Assembly: GCF_018389385.1 (NCBI RefSeq)
Contig: NZ_CP062698.1
Location: forward strand, 3,876,667 to 3,940,666
DNA: 64,000 nt
DNA from: Anthocerotibacter panamensis C109
GTDB lineage: Bacteria > Cyanobacteriota > Cyanobacteriia > Gloeobacterales > Anthocerotibacteraceae
Direction of reading: 5' to 3'
The notes beneath the pieces were generated by a model. That model saw nothing but the letters and a program-made list of their open reading frames with translations, had not been told where the DNA came from and ran no database searches. The position numbers were made by a program, and so were the translations under genes. Below, in pieces: positions 8,713 through 16,248 of the stretch (its first letter is position 1; every line of letters starts with the position of its first letter).

Positions 8713-9576
8713 CTATAAGCTCAGTTGGGTGCTCAACTGTCGGAGCGCCTGTTGTTCCATACTCTGGACGACCTTACGGCTCATCCCCAATTCGCGCGCG
8801 GTTTGGGCCACGGTGCAGGGGGTTTCGGAGCCGAGGCCATAGCGCAGAGCAATCACGCGGCTGTAGTGGTCGGGGAGCTGACCTAGAGCGTGGTGCAGGC
8901 GGGACCGGGTCTCCCGGCGAATGGCTGCATCGAGGGGAGTCTCCGCATTCGCAGCGAGGGAATCGCCCAAGGAAAGATCTTCCTGATGAGCACTTAGGGG
9001 ACTGTCGAGGGAAGCCACAGGCTGAAAAGATTCCTGGACCTGCTGGATCTGATGAACCTTAAGCCCGCTAGCCGCGCTCACTTCCTGACGCTTAGGTAGG
9101 TGACCCAGGGTACGGTTCAACTGTTCGACTGTGCGGTTGAGCAGGCGCTGCTTGTCGTGCAGGTGGTTGGGCAGGCGCACGACCCGGCCTTGCTGGTCAA
9201 TGGCCCGGACAATGGCCTGACGAATCCACCACGTTGCATAAGTAGCAAAACGGAAGCCTTTGTGGGTATCAAACTTCAGAGCGGCTCGCTCCAGACCCAG
9301 ATTGCCTTCCTGAATAAGGTCAGCTAGGGCCAGACCCCGGCCTTGGTACTTCTTGGCAATCGCAACCACCAAGCGTAGGTTGGCCTGGATCAAGGTGCGC
9401 TTGGCCTGTTGTCCTGCCCGGATCATCGCTCCATGGCGGCTCAAGTCGGGATTTTTGAGGGCGAGCCAAGCTTCCACCTGGCGACCCAGGCGAATTTCTT
9501 CCTGGGTCGTCAGAAGCGTCTGGGTCCGTAGTTGCTGGAGGTACAATCCGACACTGTCTAGAGCTGCTGAATTCAT
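8713..9576 (-). CDS. Group 2 RNA polymerase sigma factor (sigma-70 family)
   Basis: 287-residue primary-like, non-essential-type sigma factor. It lacks the acidic region 1.1 and starts at region 1.2 (DSVGLYLQQLRTQTLLTTQEE). Region 2 is well conserved: NLRLVVAIAKKYQGRGLALADLIQEGNLGLERAALKFD and the -10 recognition helix FRFATYATWWIRQAI. Region 3 follows (RLPNHLHDKQRLL...), and region 4.2 is the helix-turn-helix TVAQTARELGMSRKVVQSMEQQALRQL, somewhat divergent from the usual SRERVRQIE. Region 4 recognises -35 elements. A GGAG lies seven bases before the ATG. It follows the SSB-like gene by 20 bp on the same strand, so the two are probably cotranscribed. Which of cyanobacterial SigB-SigE it corresponds to cannot be told here. 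Confidence 0.93.
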   Translation of the reverse strand: MNSAALDSVGLYLQQLRTQTLLTTQEEIRLGRQVEAWLALKNPDLSRHGAMIRAGQQAKRTLIQANLRLVVAIAKKYQGRGLALADLIQEGNLGLERAALKFDTHKGFRFATYATWWIRQAIVRAIDQQGRVVRLPNHLHDKQRLLNRTVEQLNRTLGHLPKRQEVSAASGLKVHQIQQVQESFQPVASLDSPLSAHQEDLSLGDSLAANAETPLDAAIRRETRSRLHHALGQLPDHYSRVIALRYGLGSETPCTVAQTARELGMSRKVVQSMEQQALRQLSTQLSL

Positions 9577-9596
9577 GGTGGGGCTCCTTGCGGCAA

Positions 9597-10253
9597 CTAG
9601 GCGGATTTGTGCGCAAAGGCGCTGGTCAGGTCGTCGATGACTTTTTGGGCTTGGGTGGGCGAGAGGCGTTCGATCTGGGCCTGGAAACCTTCCAGGGAAA
9701 CCCGGTCGGCGGCGACCCCAGACTTCTCCTTGAGCCAGCGGATGAGCGAACCCACCTGCTTACCGGACCACTCTTCCATCGGGCCGTAGTGCTTGACCAA
9801 CGTCTGGGCCAAGAGTGTATTGGGGGAGGCGGGAGTCTTGAGGGCCTGCGGTAGCTCTTCCTCTTCGGGCTCTTCGTGTACTTCACCGCTAGGGCGAGCC
9901 GAGAGCAGTTGCAGGCGGTCGCACTGGAAGTTGGTGAAGGTGCGTTTCTGGCCGTCTACTTCCTTGCGCTGTTGGGTAATATGTCCTTCGACGTAGACCA
10001 GACGGCCCTTCAACAGGTGCTCTGCCACCAGAAATTCCCCGAAGTGCGAAAAATCAATGAAGGCGGTTTCCTGACCGTAGTTGGCGGCTCCATCGAGTGC
10101 GAGGGTGAAGGTGGTCAACTGGAGCGCCCCGGCACCACTGGCAGAATCGATATAGCGGACTTCGGCGTCTTTAACGAGACGACCAATGACCATGACTTTG
10201 TTGAGCAGGGCGTAACGGCGGCGGGCTTGGTCAGGGGTGTAAGCGCTGTTCAT
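9597..10253 (-). CDS. Single-stranded DNA-binding protein (OB-fold) with an atypical C-terminal domain
   Basis: 218 residues. Residues about 16-120 resemble the SSB OB-fold: LNKVMVIGRLVKDAEVRY, LQLTTFTLAL, ETAFIDFSHFGEFLVAEHLLKGRLVYVEGHITQQRKEVDGQKRTFTNFQCDRLQLL. A Glu-rich linker (VHEEPEEEELPQA) leads to a predicted helical C-terminal domain (LIRWLKEKSGVAADRVSLEGFQAQIERLSPTQAQKVIDDLTSAF). The tail ends FAHKSA, so the acidic DDDIPF-type tip that recruits repair partners in housekeeping SSB is absent. That suggests a specialised paralogue. It lies between the HTH regulator and the sigma factor. Upstream (10282-10304) is the same TTTCA-N-TGAAA element found at the regulator promoter. Confidence 0.82.
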   Translation of the reverse strand: MNSAYTPDQARRRYALLNKVMVIGRLVKDAEVRYIDSASGAGALQLTTFTLALDGAANYGQETAFIDFSHFGEFLVAEHLLKGRLVYVEGHITQQRKEVDGQKRTFTNFQCDRLQLLSARPSGEVHEEPEEEELPQALKTPASPNTLLAQTLVKHYGPMEEWSGKQVGSLIRWLKEKSGVAADRVSLEGFQAQIERLSPTQAQKVIDDLTSAFAHKSA

Positions 10254-10281
10254 GATGACATTCCTTAAATGAAGTGTTTGT

Positions 10282-10304
10282 TTTCAGTGAAATCAATGAA
10301 ATCA
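10282..10304 (-). promoter_or_regulatory. Operator-like element upstream of the SSB-like gene
   Basis: Contains the inverted repeat TTTCA-G-TGAAA (10282-10292) and two direct copies of TGAAATCA (10288-10295 and 10297-10304). It sits 29-51 bp upstream of the SSB-like ATG. The same words occur at 10866-10880 over the promoter of the neighbouring regulator gene, which suggests a common DNA-binding protein. Confidence 0.55.
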
Positions 10305-10327
10305 AGGGCAAAAAAAGAGGCCCTGGT

Positions 10328-10867
10328 TTAGCGACCGGACAGACAGTAGCGATACAGTCGGGAGCCGACGGGATTACGGATGCAGACAGCGTTGCTCTCT
10401 AGTTTCTTGAGGCGCTGATTAGCCGTGGTCAAGTTAAGGTTGAGGGCCTCGGCCATTTCAGGAGCGGTGAAGTAGGTCCGCTGAGCGGCCCACTGGAGCG
10501 TTTCGCGGTCAGCCTGAGAAACTTTGCCGAAGAGTTCCCACTCTCCAAGGCGCGGTTCAGCCAGGACCAGAAATCCATGGTGTTCCAAAGCCATGCTCAC
10601 TTCCTCAGCCACTTCCTTAGAGGGCTGGCGCAGGCAGAATCCCCGCTCTGGATAGACTTTCTCCCAAGCTGAGAGCAGTTTGACAAAAAGCTCCAAGGCG
10701 ACCGAGTAATTCATGGCAGCGACAGCAGACAAGTCAGCGACCAGGGTTGCCCCTCGGGGGAGGCGTTGTAGGTTTTCTTCCATCACAGAGCGCAGTTCGC
10801 GTCCCCGTTCGCGTCCCCAAAGGAACTCGCCGGACTGACCTAAGTGCATGACTTTTGTTTCATTCAT
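10328..10867 (-). CDS. Putative regulator: STAS-like domain plus winged helix-turn-helix
   Basis: 179 residues from the ATG at 10867. Residues about 10-110 look like a STAS/DUF4325-type module (FLWGRERGRELRSVMEENL, then ATLVADLSAVAAMNYSVALELFVKLL). The C-terminal about 60 residues form a winged helix-turn-helix (FTAPEMAEALNLNLTTANQRLKKLESNAVCIRNPVGSRLYRY). I prefer this start over the in-frame ATG at 10945 because a near-consensus promoter (TTGACA-N18-TATGAT) lies inside the extra 26 codons, which would then be non-coding. The start then lies only a few bases after the predicted transcript start, i.e. an almost leaderless mRNA. The operator-like dyad overlaps the start codon, suggesting autoregulation. 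Domain assignment is by eye. Confidence 0.68.
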   Translation of the reverse strand: MNETKVMHLGQSGEFLWGRERGRELRSVMEENLQRLPRGATLVADLSAVAAMNYSVALELFVKLLSAWEKVYPERGFCLRQPSKEVAEEVSMALEHHGFLVLAEPRLGEWELFGKVSQADRETLQWAAQRTYFTAPEMAEALNLNLTTANQRLKKLESNAVCIRNPVGSRLYRYCLSGR

Positions 10868-10906
10868 TTCAATGAAATCATAGCTTGGATATTTTGAGCC
10901 TGTCAA
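10866..10906 (-). promoter_or_regulatory. Promoter and overlapping dyad of the STAS-HTH regulator
   Basis: On the minus strand TTGACA (10901-10906) and TATGAT (10877-10882) are separated by 18 bases, close to the sigma-70 consensus. The perfect dyad ATTTCA-A-TGAAAT (10866-10878) overlaps the -10 edge and the start codon, where a bound repressor would block initiation. The same element recurs upstream of the SSB-like gene. Confidence 0.68.
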
Positions 10907-11183
10907 TAGGGTAGATAAAAAATTTTCAGCGTTCTGTAGAACCACGTAGCCTTTGATCTACCTGACCATGCCCGCCTCAGATTTCAAAAGATTATGTTTT
11001 ACTAAGAAAAATTTCTAAAACTTCGTTCTGAACCCGCATCTGCTGGCTAGAATATGAAGAAGCATAACAAAAATGAAAAAATAAGCATAATTGGTCGCCA
11101 GAGCGCTCCACTGTTGTGCCATCGAGGCCTGACTTGAGGAGGTCTGTGCCTCCCGCCCAGCTTTATTTATGGAGGAATCCCCG
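10907..11183. other. Intergenic region between the regulator and the PetD-like gene
   Basis: AT-rich divergent spacer. On the plus strand there is a weak -10 candidate TAGAAT (11048-11053) and a small hairpin GGAGG-TCTGTG-CCTCC (11138-11153) shortly before the ribosome-binding site of the PetD-like gene (GGAGGAA at 11171-11177). The hairpin arm resembles a Shine-Dalgarno sequence. An antisense frame at 11015-11224 has no supporting signals, and I do not call it a gene. Confidence 0.4.
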
Positions 11184-11597
11184 ATGCAAACGCTAACGCC
11201 CGTCTCCGCCGAGGCCAAAGCCACTCCGTCTCGCTCTGCCCAGCTTCAGCCTGAACTGTACACCATTGCTGGCACCGTTTTTTGGGCGGTGGCGCTGACT
11301 GTCGCCTTGGTGGTCCTCAATCCGCCCCGCCTCATCGATAGTTTTGACATCTTCTCTGCGCCGCTGCATATCATCCCGGAATGGTACATGCTGCCTGCCT
11401 TCGGAGTTGTGCTGGCTGCACCGACCAAGCTTTTGGGTCTGGGTGCGATGTCTGGGGTCCTGCTCATTCTCTTCGCCCTCCCGGTCCTGCCCAAATTGGA
11501 AAAGTACATCCCCAACGGATTTTTTATCACGCGCGCCCTGTTTTTGCTGTTGCACCTGGGTGTCGCTGCTCTGGGTATTGCCTCCTTAAGCTTGTAG
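11184..11597 (+). CDS. PetD-like membrane protein (cytochrome b6f subunit IV paralogue)
   Basis: 137 residues from the ATG at 11184, chosen because GGAGGAA lies seven bases upstream (an in-frame ATG at 11169 lies before that site). Three membrane helices: LYTIAGTVFWAVALTVALVVL, a segment around PEWY that continues LLGLGAMSGVLLILFALPVL, and ITRALFLLLHLGVAALGI. The motif PLHIIPEWYMLPAFGVVLAAPTKLLG matches the PEWY quinol-oxidation loop and following helix of subunit IV (canonical PEWYLYPVFQILRSxPNKLLG). The usual N-terminal segment of PetD (about 30 residues ending before helix 1) is replaced by an unrelated Ala/Ser/Pro stretch. No petB is adjacent. A paralogue, not the housekeeping petD, is the best reading. 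Confidence 0.72.
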   Translation: MQTLTPVSAEAKATPSRSAQLQPELYTIAGTVFWAVALTVALVVLNPPRLIDSFDIFSAPLHIIPEWYMLPAFGVVLAAPTKLLGLGAMSGVLLILFALPVLPKLEKYIPNGFFITRALFLLLHLGVAALGIASLSL

Positions 11598-12800
11598 CCC
11601 CAAGACTCGCGACAAGCGCCAGCATTCTCGGGCGATGACCCACGCTTCGCATGCCTGTACCAGGACGACCCGCACTTTTGAATCAGGGGCAGCAATGTCT
11701 TGGTTTTGGGGGGAGCGGGCATTTTTTTCGGCGTCGAGGGTGAGCCCCAAAAAGGCGAAGGCGGCACAGGCTTTGGCGCGGACTTCACAGACCTGTTCTG
11801 CTACCCCTCCGGTGAAGACCAGCGCATCCACCCCTCCCAAGGCTGCCAGCATCGCGCCAATATAGGCCCGCACATGATGGATGTAGAGGTCGAAGGCCAG
11901 GACAGCACGGGGGTCGCCATCTTTTTTGCCCTCTAGGATATCCCGCATATCCCCAGAACGGCCCGAGATGCCCAATAGCCCCGATTCCTGATTGAGCAAG
12001 CGGTCTAGGGCATCGGCATCCAAGCTATCTTCGCGGATTAGGTGAATCAGTACTCCGGGGTCTACAGAACCGGAGCGCGTGCCCATCATCAGACCTTCCA
12101 GGGGCGTGAACCCCATGGTGGTATCGATACTCTGACCGCGATGGATAGCTGCTAGCGAGGAACCGTGCCCCAGATGGCAGACGATAAGGCGCAGATGCTC
12201 CAGCTCCTGCCCTAAAATGTAGGCCGTCTGCTGGGCTGCGTACTCGTGGCTGATCCCATGAAAGCCATAGCGGAAGATGCCCCGCTCCAACCAGCTATAG
12301 GGACCGGGATAGAGCGTTGCCGTAGGAGGCAAGGTGCGGTGAAAGGCAGTATCGAATACGGCCACCTGAGGGGTATCCGGCAGAAGCTGTTCGATTACCG
12401 CCATTCCAGCGCGAGCCGCCGGGTTATGGTTGGGTGCGAACGGCGTATATTGGTCAATCGCTGCCTGGACTCGGGGGGTGACCAGGGTGCTCTCTCGATA
12501 ATCCGGCCCCCCGTGGACTACCCGATGCCCGACTATAGCAATGGCTGAGGGGTCTTCGAGGACGCGATGGGGTCCGCTCCAGAGGGTTTTGAGTAGGTGG
12601 GTGAGGAGATGGGCACGCTCGTTACAAGGGAGTACGTTGGCTAGGACCACTCCTTGGGGAACTTTGACCAGCAGTTTTACCCCTCCTTGCGCCCAATCGA
12701 GGGTCCCTGTCCAGACTGGCTCTGAGGGCGGGTTGCGTTCCAAGGGGTAGAGCGCACATTTTTCACTGCTAGAACCAGCATTCAGGATCAGAATATTCAT
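11586..12800 (-). CDS. ackA: Acetate kinase
   Basis: Interconverts acetyl phosphate + ADP and acetate + ATP; with Pta it links acetyl-CoA to acetate during fermentation or overflow. About 404 residues from the ATG at 12800, which places the signature MNILILNAGSSSEK at the N-terminus (the in-frame ATG at 12821 only adds MNPGYPP). Other family marks: VGHRVVHGG, FDTAFHRTLPP (catalytic Asp and His/Arg region), RYGFHGISHEYAA, VCHLGHGSSLAAI, DTTMGFTPLEGLMMGTRSGSVDPG, and DALVFTGGVAEQ. The 3' end overlaps the end of the PetD-like gene convergently by 12 bp. Confidence 0.97.
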   Translation of the reverse strand: MNILILNAGSSSEKCALYPLERNPPSEPVWTGTLDWAQGGVKLLVKVPQGVVLANVLPCNERAHLLTHLLKTLWSGPHRVLEDPSAIAIVGHRVVHGGPDYRESTLVTPRVQAAIDQYTPFAPNHNPAARAGMAVIEQLLPDTPQVAVFDTAFHRTLPPTATLYPGPYSWLERGIFRYGFHGISHEYAAQQTAYILGQELEHLRLIVCHLGHGSSLAAIHRGQSIDTTMGFTPLEGLMMGTRSGSVDPGVLIHLIREDSLDADALDRLLNQESGLLGISGRSGDMRDILEGKKDGDPRAVLAFDLYIHHVRAYIGAMLAALGGVDALVFTGGVAEQVCEVRAKACAAFAFLGLTLDAEKNARSPQNQDIAAPDSKVRVVLVQACEAWVIARECWRLSRVLGLQA

Positions 12801-12954
12801 CGGTGGATAGCCGGGATTCAACCATTCAAACTACCCGCAGGCCAAGCTCTATGCCTCTGTCGGAGGAGTATAAGGTCGGTATGAGCGGTGCACCACAAGT
12901 GGTCAAGCGTTAAAAAGCTATCCTTAGGTTTGATAAATCTTTGGAGTCCCAGCG

Positions 12955-14046
12955 ATGCCGCCATCTCCCCAACAGACTTCCAGTGATGCCCAACTTCAGA
13001 ACGTGCAGGAACTTGAGCAGACTTTAGCCGCAGTGCGCCAGCGTGGTTCGCGCGTGGGGGAGGCCAGTGCCCTCAATGCTCTGGGAGTGGCTTACCGCCA
13101 TCAAGGCCGCTGGCAAGAGGCTATCGCCTGCTGCCAACAAGCCTTGGACCTCTATCAAAGTTTGAAGGACCGCTATGGAGAAGGGAGCACCCTCAACCAT
13201 TTGGGTACGGTCTACCGCCTGCAAAACCGCTGGCAAGAGGCTACCGCCTGCTACCAACAAGCCCTAGGGGTCTTTCGCGCGTTGGGGGACCGCCATGAGG
13301 AGGAAGCGGCACTCACAAATCTGGGTGCGGTCTATGGTAATGAAAGTAGCTGGGAGGAAGCCATCGCCCGCTTTGAACAAGCCCTCCAGACAGCCCGAGC
13401 GCTGGGGGACCGCCATCGCGAGGGACTCGCATTTAATCAGCTGGGCCTTGTCTACCGCAATCAGGAGTATTGGGGGGATGCAGTCGCTTGTTTTGAACAG
13501 GCTCTAGCGGTATTTCGGGCCTTGCAAAACCGCTCAGGCGAAGGGTTGGCCCTAGGCAACTTAGGGGGCGTCTTTACCAGTCAGGGTAGCTGGGCACAGG
13601 GCAAGGACTGCCTCGAACAGACGCTAACCATCTATCGAGAACTTGGGGACCGCCATGGAGAGGCCAGCGCCCTCGCCAACCTCAGTATTTTTTACCGCAA
13701 GCAGGAGCATTGGGAGGAGGCTACCCGTTACTGCGAGCAAGCCTTGAGCATCTTCCGGGCGTTGGGTGGCCGCACGGAGGAAGGGCAGACCCTCGCCAAT
13801 CTAGGTGCTATCTATGGCAGCCAGCATCGTTGGACCGAAGCTACGGTCTGTTTTGAACAGTCCCTGACGATTCTGCGCAAGCTGGGCGACCGCCATGGAG
13901 AGGGGCAGCTTTTAGTGAATCTAGGCATTCTCCATCAGCGTCAGCGTGCCTGGGTAAAAGCTGTCACGACTTGGCAAGAAGCTCTGACCAAGCTCCATCC
14001 CGATTCCCCGGAATACCGACAGCTCCACCAAGCCTTAAATGGATGA
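12955..14046 (+). CDS. Tetratricopeptide-repeat protein
   Basis: 363 residues made almost entirely of about eight 40-residue TPR units with the pattern GEGLALxNLGxVYRxQxxWxEAxACFEQALxIFRxLGDRH. The repeats are visible at DNA level as a 120-bp periodicity (for example GGGGACCGCCATG recurring from 13286). No signal peptide or other domain is seen, so it is probably a cytoplasmic scaffold. It does not belong to the 42-residue kinesin-light-chain-like repeat type of the proteins at 18811-23065. Nothing in the neighbourhood indicates a partner. Confidence 0.82.
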   Translation: MPPSPQQTSSDAQLQNVQELEQTLAAVRQRGSRVGEASALNALGVAYRHQGRWQEAIACCQQALDLYQSLKDRYGEGSTLNHLGTVYRLQNRWQEATACYQQALGVFRALGDRHEEEAALTNLGAVYGNESSWEEAIARFEQALQTARALGDRHREGLAFNQLGLVYRNQEYWGDAVACFEQALAVFRALQNRSGEGLALGNLGGVFTSQGSWAQGKDCLEQTLTIYRELGDRHGEASALANLSIFYRKQEHWEEATRYCEQALSIFRALGGRTEEGQTLANLGAIYGSQHRWTEATVCFEQSLTILRKLGDRHGEGQLLVNLGILHQRQRAWVKAVTTWQEALTKLHPDSPEYRQLHQALNG

Positions 14047-14313
14047 CCTGGGGGTGGAGCAATTTATCCTAGAACCCGATAAATCCTTCTACACCTCACG
14101 AGCTATACTTCGCGAGACACCCTGACCCATCGCAAGCGGAGTAAACGATGTCTCTATAAGGTTGCCGTTCTAGAGCAGCTAAAGTAGAACAAGTCTGGGT
14201 GGATGGCTATGGAGCTATTGCCGACCTAATGCTTGAAGCGACGAGCTTGCCCATGGACAGTTCCTAGCAACAGACAAGATCTCCTATACTAAGGATGAAG
14301 CGAGGCGCACTCC

Positions 14314-14520
14314 ATGGATGGCATTTTTGGTGTTGGTCCTCTAGAACTAGGGATGATTGGAATTGTGGCTCTGTTGGTCTTCGGGCCAAAGCGTTTGCCG
14401 GAATTGGGGCGGACCGTAGGTCAGATCACCCGGAAGGTCCGCAATGCCTCCCGCCAATTCCAGGATGAATTTCAGCGAGAATTGGACGCAGTAGACCTCA
14501 AAGAAGACCCTAAAGACTAG
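14314..14520 (+). CDS. tatA: Twin-arginine translocase subunit TatA/TatB family
   Basis: 68 residues: a short N-terminal membrane helix containing the family motif (MDGIFGVGPLELGMIGIVALLVFGPKRLPELGRTVGQ), an amphipathic helix and an acidic tail (DAVDLKEDPKD). It oligomerises in the membrane to move folded proteins across. The FGPKRLPELG hinge motif is diagnostic; TatA against TatB cannot be decided from sequence alone, as cyanobacteria use closely related forms. GAGG lies nine bases before the ATG, and a -10-like TATACT is at 14286. It is followed by a strong terminator at 14640. Confidence 0.92.
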   Translation: MDGIFGVGPLELGMIGIVALLVFGPKRLPELGRTVGQITRKVRNASRQFQDEFQRELDAVDLKEDPKD

Positions 14521-14639
14521 CCCCGCGCTCTTGTTTGCTGCGATCTATTGCATCAGTTTTACAAAATATTACTTTTTGCTTCGCATATCCTGCAACCCTC
14601 TATATTGACAGTACTTCATTCCCAAATGCAGCTTTTGCT

Positions 14640-14670
14640 ACAGTCTCTCGGTTAGCCGAGGGACTGTTTT
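14640..14670 (+). terminator. Rho-independent terminator after tatA
   Basis: Stem ACAGTC-T-CTCGG pairing with CCGAG-G-GACTGT (12 bp with one G-U pair), loop TTAG, then TTTTGTC. It lies 120 bases after the tatA stop and 106 before hisZ, so the two are separate units. Confidence 0.85.
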
Positions 14671-14775
14671 GTCTTAGGCAGCCAAAACCCTTTGGGCACG
14701 ATGAGCCTGGGCAAGCTCACCAGGAACTTTTTCGTGAAATGGTAGGATCGCAGGTGGAATCTCAACAGGGGCTGT

Positions 14776-16248
14776 GTGGTGGATTATTTGCCCAGTGCCT
14801 ACTACCTGCGCCAAAAAGTTAGTCGGCAGTTAGCCGAGCACTTTGAGCGCTACGGCTACCAGGGGATCGAGTTGCCGATCCTCGAAGACGTAGACCTCCA
14901 CCTGCGCAAAACCGGCCAGGGCGTGCGCCGGTGGCTCTATAGGTTCCAGGACCGCCATGACCGGGAACTGTGCCTGCGCCCGGAGATCACCGCTTCTGTG
15001 ATGCGGGCGCTCCTGCCTGATCTGGACCCTAGCCTCCTGCCCTTACGCCTGCACTACCAGGGAGCGGTCTTCCGCCAGAATCAAGAACCCCAGCAGATGA
15101 CTCAGGTGGGCGTGGAATTGATCGGGGCAGCGGCGGGGGAGTTAGCTGAGGCGGAATGCATCCAGATGGCCTTCACTGGCCTCAAAGAAGACCTACGGCT
15201 CGACGATTTGCAGTTGGTCATGAGTGATATGGGTACCGTGATTCAGATGGCCCAACGCTGGATCCCTGACGCACGCTACCAGGATTTTGTCATTGAGAGC
15301 TACAGTAATTTGGGCCGAGACCTGCCCACCGTGGAGGCTCTGACCCAACGACTCGGGGAGTTGGGTCTGCTGACTCCCGACGACCCCTTGCCCGCCAGCC
15401 AGAAACAACTGGCCGAATTGTTGTCCAGGCTGGGAGCCGACCAGAGCCGTGTACTCCTCAAGGGCCTACTCGAAGTCCTCCAAGTCCCGACTGAGGGCTC
15501 GCGGGATATGGAGGAGATGGTCCAGCGCCTGATTGCCAAACTTGACCGGGAGACCCACCAGACCGGGGTACGTCATTTTGTCCAAGCCGTGCAAGACCTA
15601 GCTCAAGTTCAGGGACCTGCGCCTCAAGCGCTCCAGCAATTTGCTGCGTTCCTAAGCACCTACACGTTGGACCTAGCTCCCTACCACTCCCTGCAAACCC
15701 TGTTGGGCTACCTTACGCAGGGAGCCTTGCCCCAGGATGCCCTAAGTCTGGATGCCTTGAGCCTGGACTTTAGTTTTGGGCGGACCCTGCATTACTACAG
15801 TGGGCTCATCTTCGAGATCCGGCACCGGGGCGTGACGCTGTGTGGGGGTGGGCGCTACGATGGGCTGTTGCGTAGCCTCGGCTCGGCGGTGGAGTGCCCC
15901 GCCTTTGGTTTTTCCTACAATCTGGAGGCTATCTGTCAGGCACTGACCGCTGACAACCCGCCCCCTGCGCGTACATGGCAACTTCCCCATTTCGTCCAGG
16001 TTTTGCTCTGCCCTGAGTCGGTTGCGGACTATGGCCCCACCCTCCACCTCGCCCAACAATTGCGCACCAATAGACTCCGAGTCCAGGTACAAGCCCAGTT
16101 TGGCTACCATCCCGAGGAGTCGCGCGAAGCCCTGGCGGTGGTGGTCCTCGTGGGGCAGCGTGCCACCCTCTATCCGCCCAAAGGTGCCGCGCCCCAAAGC
16201 CTGCCCGTCGCCGCTCTCCTGCCCACCCTCACCGCCCTTTTCTCATGA
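14776..16248 (+). CDS. hisZ: ATP phosphoribosyltransferase regulatory subunit
   Basis: Class II tRNA-synthetase-like protein, paralogue of HisRS, that forms the regulatory half of the first enzyme of histidine biosynthesis. About 490 residues: synthetase motif 2 region (ELCLRPEITASVMRALLPDLD... LRLHYQGAVFRQ), TQVGVELIGA (HisZ-type, in place of the HisRS RQFHQxGVE), and motif 3 CGGGRYDGLLRSLGSAVECPAFGFSYNLEAI, where HisRS would have the ERL signature. The start is a GTG (14776 or 14779); an upstream in-frame TAG at 14743 bounds it. It is about 90 residues longer than typical HisZ, because a C-terminal anticodon-domain-like part (VQVLLCPESVADYGPTLHLAQQLR) is kept. It overlaps hisG by ATGA. Confidence 0.88.
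   Translation: MVDYLPSAYYLRQKVSRQLAEHFERYGYQGIELPILEDVDLHLRKTGQGVRRWLYRFQDRHDRELCLRPEITASVMRALLPDLDPSLLPLRLHYQGAVFRQNQEPQQMTQVGVELIGAAAGELAEAECIQMAFTGLKEDLRLDDLQLVMSDMGTVIQMAQRWIPDARYQDFVIESYSNLGRDLPTVEALTQRLGELGLLTPDDPLPASQKQLAELLSRLGADQSRVLLKGLLEVLQVPTEGSRDMEEMVQRLIAKLDRETHQTGVRHFVQAVQDLAQVQGPAPQALQQFAAFLSTYTLDLAPYHSLQTLLGYLTQGALPQDALSLDALSLDFSFGRTLHYYSGLIFEIRHRGVTLCGGGRYDGLLRSLGSAVECPAFGFSYNLEAICQALTADNPPPARTWQLPHFVQVLLCPESVADYGPTLHLAQQLRTNRLRVQVQAQFGYHPEESREALAVVVLVGQRATLYPPKGAAPQSLPVAALLPTLTALFS

Noticed and set aside
11015-11224. 69-residue minus-strand frame opposite the PetD-like start
   Set aside because: No Shine-Dalgarno, covers the leader of the PetD-like gene, and has no recognisable features.
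14535-14822. 95-residue frame between tatA and hisZ
   Set aside because: It spans a strong rho-independent terminator and runs out of frame into hisZ; no ribosome-binding site.
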